NCBI RefSeq assembly: GCF_030272615.1
Contig: NC_081414.1
Coordinates: forward strand, 814,472,569-814,536,568
Length of the DNA stretch: 64,000 nucleotides
Source of the DNA: Cryptomeria japonica
Taxonomy: Eukaryota; Streptophyta; Pinopsida; Cupressales; Cupressaceae
Direction of reading: 5' to 3'
The position numbers and the translations under genes were made by a program. Positions 57,174-64,000 of this stretch are shown piece after piece (positions within the stretch are counted from its first letter, which is position 1; each line of letters opens with the position of its first letter). Below the pieces are notes generated by a model. That model was not told the DNA's origin. It ran no database searches and saw only the letters and a program-made list of their open reading frames with translations.

Positions 57174-59370
57174 CTTGTCCCTTTGCATTTAACCTTTTTG
57201 TTGCAGATTTTGCGTTTTTGAAGTTGCAGATCGAACATTTTTCGACGACATTTTAGGTTTTTTCTGCGTCTGCGAACTTTCGGATCACGTCTTTTATTTT
57301 CAGGAGCGTCTGTGAAATCTGGAGTCGCGTCTGTGTTTTTGACAAGTTTTATTTTGCAGGTCTCAGACAGGAGCGTCTGTGTTTCATAAGCGCGTCTGTG
57401 TTCGATAAGGGCGTCTGTGATTTTTGGCTACGTTTGTGAGTCACAGAACCGCGTCTGTGTCATACAGACGCGTCTGTGTCATGGGTAACAGCGTATGTGT
57501 TTTTACTGTTTCAAAATTTTCAAACTTTCTTTGATTCGGTTTTCGGATTTCGCACTTAGGGTTTCAGATTTGGTTTATTTTTGGACTAACCCTTTCAGAT
57601 CTAGCTAACTAAGTTTGTGCAGCTTGTTTTGGAAGCAAAACATTTTTGTTGAAGGCCCCTCTTTCACAAAGTCTTTTGGGTTTTTAAAATTTACCTAACT
57701 TGTGTGCTTGCAGGAAGGGGTGATCATTTGAAACAACCCAAACTACTAACAAATTTTGTTGTAGGTCCTTGGCTAGGGTTTTGAAATTTTGTTGTGTGCC
57801 TTGTTTTCATAGATTAGCAAACACTTCAATTGGTGCACTAAAATTGAATCATTGTCTTTTGTGTCTTGAGCAATAGGCTCTTTTTGTTTAATCTTTAGAG
57901 GGCCTGTCTTCCCGTGTGGTCATTAGGACTACTAGTGAGAAGAGAACGACCCAAGTGGTAGCCAAAGAAAAGCCATCTTCTTCCAAACCACTATAAATAA
58001 ATGTATTCATGGTGAAAACTATGAATAACGTGTGCTGATTAGTTCATACCAACACTATGTCTCCCCATAAACCCATTTGATCAAATTTATTTGATCATTT
58101 GTAGGACGTAACCCCTATCGGCTGGGAGCCTTCTGTATTTACAAAGCTGAAAGTGCCGCATGTATGGCCAGACGAGCGGATGCCCTTACTAGCACCTTTT
58201 TGTTTTAGAATCCCAAATCCTTATAGTTGTTGGGGCAGGAGGTCGGACCTCTGGTAGCGGCCCACACACATACGGTTCTTAGTAGAGATACAAAGTTCAC
58301 CACGGGGAGTTTTCGTGGGAACTGATGCTTGGCTGACCCGAGAAGTGAGTGCCGAGGGTGGAGCCAGTGAGGTCAAGCATCTAAGTATCCGCTCTGAATA
58401 GCGTAGCCTCGGGGGTAAAACCCTATGTGGGATCAACAACTATTGTCTTGGCCAGCCATAAGAATTGTGCTTGACTTATGTTAAACATTCAAACATTCAA
58501 GACCAAACAACAAAACATTGTGTCTTTTGTGTCTTCAAGTGTATGCAAAACATTTTACATCAAACAACATACTTTTCTTGGACACACTTTTGGAGTCTAA
58601 ACACTTGCAAACATTGAGTCCTCATTAACATTGTGTCCTCTTGTCACGAAAAAATAGTCAAACAGTCGGATTTGGTCACAACAAAACAACTTCATAGATT
58701 GGAAAAATTGCACGAAGTTTACAGAAACGCGTTTGTGTCTGTTTTAACCGCGTCTGGGTAACATAAGCGCGTCTGTGAAGGGCATAATAGCGTCTGTGTG
58801 TCTAGCAGCGTCTGTGTCGAACAGAGACACGTCTGTGTCTGGGAATCGCGTCTGTGAAGCATACAGAAGCGTCTGTGTCTAGAATTGAAAATGTTTACAG
58901 TCCAGCAAACAAAAGAAATCAGTTTCGGAATACTTGAGCTTCCTAGGTTGTTTCTTCAGGTTTCATCTAGCATTCAACCTGTCTTTGGGTCTCATACAGT
59001 CCATCATTGCTTTACATCTCTCATTACATTCATACTTGTCTAAACTTGAGTCAAAAGGTCACTTGCTTCTCCTCATCATACTTTTTCAACACACTACATA
59101 CAACAACACTTTGCTAAGTGGTCCCTCATCAAGGTTTCTTACCTTTGGGTCTTATTCGGTCTTACTTAGAGTCAAGGTCAGCTTACCTCATCAAGAGAAA
59201 CTATCATCTCTTTGGAAGTCACACCTACTCTACTACATACATACTTGGTCTTACACTTTGGACATTGCAAGTACACCTCAAGATTCATTTACACTCCGTA
59301 CAACTCTTGGTCTTCCATACTCTTTTCATTTTTCATCTAGTCTCTCACATCTTGGTCAAACACCTAGTTC
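57174..59370 (+). other. Long gypsy leader, with two GCGTCTGTG clusters
   Basis: 2.2 kb without a convincing ORF between PBS and gag. CGTCTGTG/GCGTCTGTG words are dispersed in two clusters (57255-57490 and 58735-58880). The middle (57870-58450) is more balanced in composition. The 167-codon frame at 58934-59437 overlaps the gag start in another frame and has no motif. Confidence 0.7.
57255..58880. repeat. Dispersed GCGTCTGTG words in the leader, two clusters
   Basis: About ten copies of (G)CGTCTGTG or a one-base variant at 57255-57490 and about ten at 58735-58880, spaced 15-30 bp apart with unrelated spacers and all on the plus strand. One forms cagacgcgtctg. None occurs in the 1.2 kb between the clusters. 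Confidence 0.88.
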
Positions 59371-62289
59371 ATGGTTGAAACCCGTCTTCAAAAATCTAGG
59401 AGAAAAGCTAAAGAAGCTCACGAATCCGCAAATATGAGTTCTTATGAGTATGACAATGATTTATTTTTCAATCCTGAGCACACTATATTGCCTGACATGG
59501 ATGTTTATAGAAACAATCCCAATGTGGAAAACGCAGACACTACAAACAACAATGCTACACATAATGACAATGTGGACAACTTTTCAATACAATCAGCAGA
59601 TGTAGAAGAATCCATAATGAATCCTCATTTCAATAGATTGGTTGAAGAGATAATGAAGAGGGATCGACAATACTTCCTACACATGATGGCACAAAGTGGA
59701 GCTAAAATACCTCATGACTTTGACATGTCTCAACTTATGGAAAACCGACCCTCGCAACAAACTCACTCCAACATGGATCAAAGGAGACCTAATAGTGGAG
59801 GAAATAGAGGACCGCATATGGTACCTGAATCACCATCAGCTTTGCTTCAAAAACCAGAAGTCTCACATACACAGGGTCAAACATATGATACTTACCTTCG
59901 AAGACCATTATGGAAGCCTTATGCAGATAGATATGCTCAATCACATGCTCAAGCTATGGATCAATCAAAACAAGTGGACATTCAAAGGCATGCTCAAAAT
60001 TTGGACACAAGAAAACCTCATGTCAAATTTGGGGGCAACACAATAGAACATGACGTGCCTATAGAATATGGTATATATGCACAAAATAGATATGGGGTTC
60101 CTCAACATGAAGCTATACCAAGTGCTCCCTATATGCCGTATCAATATAGACCTCCTCCATATGAACATGTGTATGATCAGTATCATCCATACATGCAACA
60201 AGCTCCTCCTCAAATTGGTGTCTCAAACATGGGGTATGCTACAAGAAATCGATCGCCACCTAAGAGAAATTTGGAGCAACAAATCAGAGATCTACAAAAG
60301 AAAATGGAGGACATGAGTACACCAAAACCAACATACACTATGAGAGACATATGTCCTTCTCCATTTGATAAGAGCATTCCAATGCCTCCATTTCCTGCAC
60401 ACTTTGTGATGCCAAAATTTGACAAGTATAGAGGAAAAGGGGACCCCAAGGCACACATAAGACAATTTTTCACAGCCTGCATTGAGGTAGCGGCAGAAGA
60501 AACATATTTGATGAGGTTGTTCCCGCAAAACTTAGGTGATCAAGCTATGGAATGGTTCTCTCAATTACCTCCTGGTATTAAGTCATGGGGTGACTTAGCG
60601 GAGGCATTTATTCAGCATTTCTCCTACAATATAGAAACAGATATCTCAGTCACTACTTTGTGCAATACTAAGCAAAAGGAGGGAGAATCTTTTGCGTCAT
60701 TTTTACAAAGATGGAGAAATCTAGCTAGCAGATGCTCTTGTGAAATTCCACCGAAACAAATGGTAGAAATGTTCACTCAAAACGTTAACAAGGACATTGG
60801 CTATGATCTAAGGAAAGCTTGTTTGTCCACCTTCAAGGATGTTATTGAAAAGGGCTTAGCAACAGAAAAGGTCTTAATTGAACAAGGAGTCATTAAGATA
60901 TTCAAAGAAAACAAAGATGACTTTAAAGGAAAAGACAAGCCAAGATTTTGGAATAAAAACAAAAACACAGTCAATGATGGTGTTGTTGATGCCAATACAG
61001 TGAGACCCAAGTTCATCTTTTCAGGGTCAAGTTCTACAAACAATCAAGTGAATACTCAAGCAACTTCTAGATCACGAAGGAAGTACACCCCATTGGGAGA
61101 ACCACTTGAATCAGTCTTCAAAAAGCTTGTGGCAAACAAAGTGATCACAGTTCCCGATTTTCCTCCATATGAACCAAAGGTCAAACCAAATTGGTGGAAC
61201 GGTGATGAGTATTGTGAATTTCATAAAAGCAAGGGTCATAAGACAAGAAATTGCCATCGACTGAAGAATATTGTGCAAGATCTCATTGACAGAGGTGATA
61301 TTGAGATTGAGGGACACTCATCTAATCAAGAACATGAGATGTTTAAGGAACCATTCCCAAAGCATGACAAGGGAAAAGCCAAAGTCACAGATGATCAAGC
61401 CAACTATACTAGAGCACCTTACAACTATGACTCAACTATCAATCACATCTCGATGGACAATCATATCTCTATTATTACCATCAAGAACAAAAATCCTGAG
61501 AATCCTCCTCAAAGACCCAAGATTGTCATAAGAGGTGTTGGATCTTCTTCCGAATCTACCTCTGAATGTCATGTTACAACTCGTCGAGGTAAAATTACTT
61601 TGCCAGGTGCTTCCACTAAAAATGCTGCTTCTTCCTCAACCAAGCCTGAGTATGACCTCATAGAACAGTTAGGGAAGACACCCGCGCTCATCTCCATACT
61701 TGAGCTCTTACATATATCCCCCGCTCATAAAGCTATTCTTGACAAAATCTTGAGAGATACTGCCATTCCTACTGATCTGAATGTGGACCAGTTTCAAGCC
61801 ATGGTGGGATACCTTCCCATTCCACATTCCCTCACATTCACAGAAGCCGATGACGCCTCTGTAAGTCAGCCACATAATGCACCTTTACATGTTGAAGCCT
61901 TCATACACAAGCATCAAATAAAGCGAGTCCTGATAGATGGAGGAGCTGGTCTAAACATTTGTACATTGAGCACCATTAAACAATTGGGATATTCTGATAA
62001 AGCTGTGAATTCTACAAATCAAATCACCATCAAGGCATATGACGATGAAGAGTGCTCATCCAAGGGCACAGTCACCTTACCTCTAAGAATTGGGCCAGTC
62101 ACAAAGGATGTGGTTTGTCAAGTCCTAGATCTGGATCTCACATACAACATATTGCTAGGACGTCCTTGGATTCATGAAATGAGGGCAGTCCCATCGACAT
62201 ATCATCAATGCATTAAGTTTCCTCATAATGGAGTCGAGGTAACAGTCAACGGTGATCCTAATTCGTTCATGTATATTGCAATAACCTGA
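59371..62289 (+). CDS. Gypsy gag-protease polyprotein, 972 codons
   Basis: Structural and protease part of the retrotransposon polyprotein, acting in the virus-like particle. Start MVETRLQKSRRKAKEA is the first ATG of the frame. Residues ~1-300 are low-complexity, P/Q/Y/H-rich. The Retrotrans_gag capsid domain is at ~345-500 (FDKYRGKGDPKAHIRQFF, AMEWFSQLPPGIKSWGDL, SFASFLQRWRNLASRC). A zinc-knuckle-like CEFHKSKGHKTRNC is at ~614. A retropepsin-like aspartic protease is at ~845-935, with active-site VLIDGGAGLN and later ILLGRPWIH. The catalytic triad reads D-G-G rather than D-S/T-G, as in many plant Tat proteases. The ORF ends where a frameshift puts the conserved reading into another frame. 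Confidence 0.9.
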   Translation: MVETRLQKSRRKAKEAHESANMSSYEYDNDLFFNPEHTILPDMDVYRNNPNVENADTTNNNATHNDNVDNFSIQSADVEESIMNPHFNRLVEEIMKRDRQYFLHMMAQSGAKIPHDFDMSQLMENRPSQQTHSNMDQRRPNSGGNRGPHMVPESPSALLQKPEVSHTQGQTYDTYLRRPLWKPYADRYAQSHAQAMDQSKQVDIQRHAQNLDTRKPHVKFGGNTIEHDVPIEYGIYAQNRYGVPQHEAIPSAPYMPYQYRPPPYEHVYDQYHPYMQQAPPQIGVSNMGYATRNRSPPKRNLEQQIRDLQKKMEDMSTPKPTYTMRDICPSPFDKSIPMPPFPAHFVMPKFDKYRGKGDPKAHIRQFFTACIEVAAEETYLMRLFPQNLGDQAMEWFSQLPPGIKSWGDLAEAFIQHFSYNIETDISVTTLCNTKQKEGESFASFLQRWRNLASRCSCEIPPKQMVEMFTQNVNKDIGYDLRKACLSTFKDVIEKGLATEKVLIEQGVIKIFKENKDDFKGKDKPRFWNKNKNTVNDGVVDANTVRPKFIFSGSSSTNNQVNTQATSRSRRKYTPLGEPLESVFKKLVANKVITVPDFPPYEPKVKPNWWNGDEYCEFHKSKGHKTRNCHRLKNIVQDLIDRGDIEIEGHSSNQEHEMFKEPFPKHDKGKAKVTDDQANYTRAPYNYDSTINHISMDNHISIITIKNKNPENPPQRPKIVIRGVGSSSESTSECHVTTRRGKITLPGASTKNAASSSTKPEYDLIEQLGKTPALISILELLHISPAHKAILDKILRDTAIPTDLNVDQFQAMVGYLPIPHSLTFTEADDASVSQPHNAPLHVEAFIHKHQIKRVLIDGGAGLNICTLSTIKQLGYSDKAVNSTNQITIKAYDDEECSSKGTVTLPLRIGPVTKDVVCQVLDLDLTYNILLGRPWIHEMRAVPSTYHQCIKFPHNGVEVTVNGDPNSFMYIAIT

Positions 62290-62588
62290 GATCACATACT
62301 GAAACCATCATTCCCAGTAATCGTGAGGCTGCTCCTTCTTCGGCATACATTGACCCCGAGTCACTGAAACCTTCGACATCAAAACAAGGTGAACTTAAAG
62401 GCAAAATTCAAGACAAAGGCATGGGAGAATACACTTTGAATCAGGCCATGTATTTACGACAAGTCATGAGCTCTCCAAAAGAATATGGAAGGCCACATCC
62501 TAACAAGCAAATATCCATCATGATACTCAAATGGGATCCTACTACCTTTCAAAGATGGGGCGAACTAGAAGAGTAAGATTTATACAAA
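62289..62588 (+). pseudogene. Out-of-frame pol linker between protease and G-patch ORF
   Basis: The frame used by the next ORF is open from 62289 to a TAA at 62574-62576 and reads GMGEYTLNQAMYLRQVM and ISIMILKWDPTTFQRWGEL. Gag-protease and the G-patch ORF were therefore once one polyprotein, separated by one indel near 62285 and one stop. Confidence 0.75.
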
Positions 62589-63725
62589 ATGCTCTACAAA
62601 GACATTGAAGAGGACACACATGATCAGATCAATATACCCTGTGAGAAATATGGCAAAGGCTTCAAGATTCTACAAAAATTCGGGTATGATGGAAAAAGCC
62701 CTCTTGGGTTACGCAAAGAAGGTGTCATGGAGCCCTTACAACCTAAATTAACTGTAAAAAGGGAACGCTCAAAGGGACTTGGTTTTCTAACTTCCAAGAT
62801 CCACACTAAAAGGACAGAAGAGGCATCACAAATCAAAGTTGTCAAAGTTCAACAAGAGGATTACTATTCCACAGATTCCAACGAATGGGAATGGGGTTCA
62901 GACAAATCCTCCAGTGACTATGAGCTCACCGAGACATTCAGAGAGCCAGATGAACCCATAGAAGAAGAGGAATTTTATAAAAAGTTCAGAGTTGGTCAAG
63001 AAACAACCCATAAGGATTGCACACAGTCTTTGTCTCAAGGTCTTAGGTCGAAATCACATAAGATGAGGACACCTGTCCCGGAAGGCGCTACTAGTGATGA
63101 CAATTTGGATTCACTCGCGATCGAAACTGATGAGGAGAGTGCCATCGATGACCTCGACGATTGCCTCGATATACCCGAATATAACCACATCTTCACTCTT
63201 AGCCCCGCAAACTCCAAAAACATTAAAGGCCTTCCCCTTGTTCACCACCAACTCATTGACTGGGATTATGAAGGACCAACACAATTTGATACATTTCAAA
63301 ATGATGAAGCTATTATTGACTATCTTGGCATACGAGATGATCTTCCCCCTGGGGACCACAAAGCAGGATACATCATAGAACTTAACAACATGGCATATTT
63401 TGGTGAGGGTGTCGGACCTTCCAGTCGCAAAAATGTGAAAATAAGAACAAATCAAGGGTCTTATGGTGAAAACCACACTGTGGCGCTATCTGATTCCAAA
63501 AAAGTAAAAAGAAAAGACGTATCTGAGGGCGAAAAACTCTCTGAGGCACCCGAAGATGGAAGGGTCGACATTCTCCCAGCATCATATGAGGAAAAGTCAT
63601 CCATGTTGGTAGAGGAGACTATCAAAACAAACATTGGTACAGAAGAGGTTCCACACAACATATTCCTGGCTCAATCATTGACAGAGTCCAAAAGGTCAAA
63701 ATTCATAAGCTTCTTCAAAGAATGA
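62589..63725 (+). CDS. Gypsy pol linker ORF with G-patch, 378 codons
   Basis: Part of the pol polyprotein between protease and RT. Residues ~22-70 contain a G-patch-like glycine motif (GKGFKILQKFGYDGKSPLG, then RSKGLGF), a short nucleic-acid/helicase-binding module sometimes present next to retroviral-type proteases. The rest is acidic, low-complexity linker (SDKSSSDYELTETFREPDEP). The TGA at 63723-63725 lies in frame with RT, so it is a nonsense mutation rather than a true end. The real N-terminus is upstream, and M at 62589 is only the first ATG after the TAA. Confidence 0.8.
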   Translation: MLYKDIEEDTHDQINIPCEKYGKGFKILQKFGYDGKSPLGLRKEGVMEPLQPKLTVKRERSKGLGFLTSKIHTKRTEEASQIKVVKVQQEDYYSTDSNEWEWGSDKSSSDYELTETFREPDEPIEEEEFYKKFRVGQETTHKDCTQSLSQGLRSKSHKMRTPVPEGATSDDNLDSLAIETDEESAIDDLDDCLDIPEYNHIFTLSPANSKNIKGLPLVHHQLIDWDYEGPTQFDTFQNDEAIIDYLGIRDDLPPGDHKAGYIIELNNMAYFGEGVGPSSRKNVKIRTNQGSYGENHTVALSDSKKVKRKDVSEGEKLSEAPEDGRVDILPASYEEKSSMLVEETIKTNIGTEEVPHNIFLAQSLTESKRSKFISFFKE

Positions 63726-64000
63726 CAAATCAACTTTGCATGGTCATACGCTGATATGCCTGGACTAGATCCGGATTTGGTAATGCATCATTTGACAGTC
63801 AAACCAGGGGCAAAGCCAGTGAAACAGAAATTAAGGAAAATGCATCCACAAGTGGCATTACTAGTCAAAGCAGAGCTGGAGAAGTTATTGGATGTCGGAT
63901 TCATACGCCCAATTGATTATCCCGAATGGATCTCCAATTTAGTACCTGTCAGTAAACCAGATCGCAGCATCAGAATATATACAGATTTTAGAGACATCAA
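63726..64000 (+). CDS. Start of gypsy reverse transcriptase (runs off window)
   Basis: Same frame as the preceding ORF directly after its TGA. It reads FAWSYADMPGLDPDLVMHHL, KPVKQKLRKMHPQ, then GFIRPIDYPEWISNLVPV and YTDFRDI. These are the conserved N-terminal RT blocks of Ty3/gypsy elements. The catalytic YxDD box is beyond the window. Confidence 0.9.

Larger units (their letters stand above)
56373..64000 (+). mobile_element. Ty3/gypsy retrotransposon (Tat-like), 5' LTR to RT start
   Basis: Plus-strand LTR retrotransposon running off the right edge. Order: 5' LTR (56373-57151), PBS, 2.2 kb leader, gag-protease ORF (59371-62289), a second ORF with a G-patch (62589-63725) and the beginning of RT (63726-64000). 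The pol-type polyprotein is broken by a frameshift near 62285, a TAA at 62574-62576 and a TGA at 63723-63725, so this copy cannot make its enzymes even though long ORFs survive. The Tat-like assignment rests on the protease/RT style and long leader and is an inference. TSD not testable. Confidence 0.9.

Noticed and set aside
58934-59437. 167-codon frame before gag
   Set aside because: Overlaps the gag start in another frame and is a low-complexity L/S/H-rich translation with no motif.

Overview
The window looks like intergenic DNA from a large, repeat-rich plant genome, most likely a conifer or other gymnosperm. This is an inference from the transposon types and the very AT-rich filler, not from a diagnostic host gene. 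I found no intact host gene, no rRNA or tRNA gene and no CRISPR array. Almost everything interpretable is transposon-derived, and many insertions can be delimited exactly from target-site duplications (TSDs).

Layout. 1-3.7 kb: AT-rich filler and copy 1 of an unrecognised ~2.6 kb repeat (family B). 3796-8903: a 5'-truncated, frameshifted LINE on the minus strand with endonuclease, RT, zf-RVT and RNase H remnants, an unexplained intact 165-codon downstream ORF and a 16-bp TSD. 9.3-10.1 kb: a less AT-rich patch with a 106-codon ORF. 10.2-17.05 kb: three more family B copies, part of a segmental duplication, plus a copia-type LTR and a 462-bp MITE with a TA duplication and a visible empty site. 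19.36-24.2 kb: a plant-mobile-domain (PMD) pseudogene split by a 4.13 kb non-coding LTR-like insertion with a CATAG duplication. 25.3-28.9 kb: a long minus-strand decayed ORF, followed by an array of about 18 short palindromes, a polypurine tract and a Ty3/gypsy-type LTR. 31.1-40.3 kb: three nested insertions (LTR, giant LTR, small non-autonomous copia element). 41.4-41.8 kb: a 374-bp TRIM. 42.25-48.07 kb: a decayed multi-exon MULE transposase gene on the minus strand, one intron gap of which contains a MITE. 49.8-54.04 kb: a second LINE on the plus strand, broken by a MITE and an LTR, then cut by another giant LTR. 56373 to the window end: a young-looking but broken Ty3/gypsy element with 5' LTR, PBS, long leader, gag-protease ORF, G-patch ORF and the start of RT.

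The most unusual theme is that several unrelated LTR-type segments carry compact arrays of short inverted-repeat words. Each array has its own word, and in the two best cases (29061-30177 and 39003-39215) both arms change together from unit to unit, so palindromy is kept while sequence drifts. I know of no named feature class for this. It is the best candidate in the window for something undescribed.
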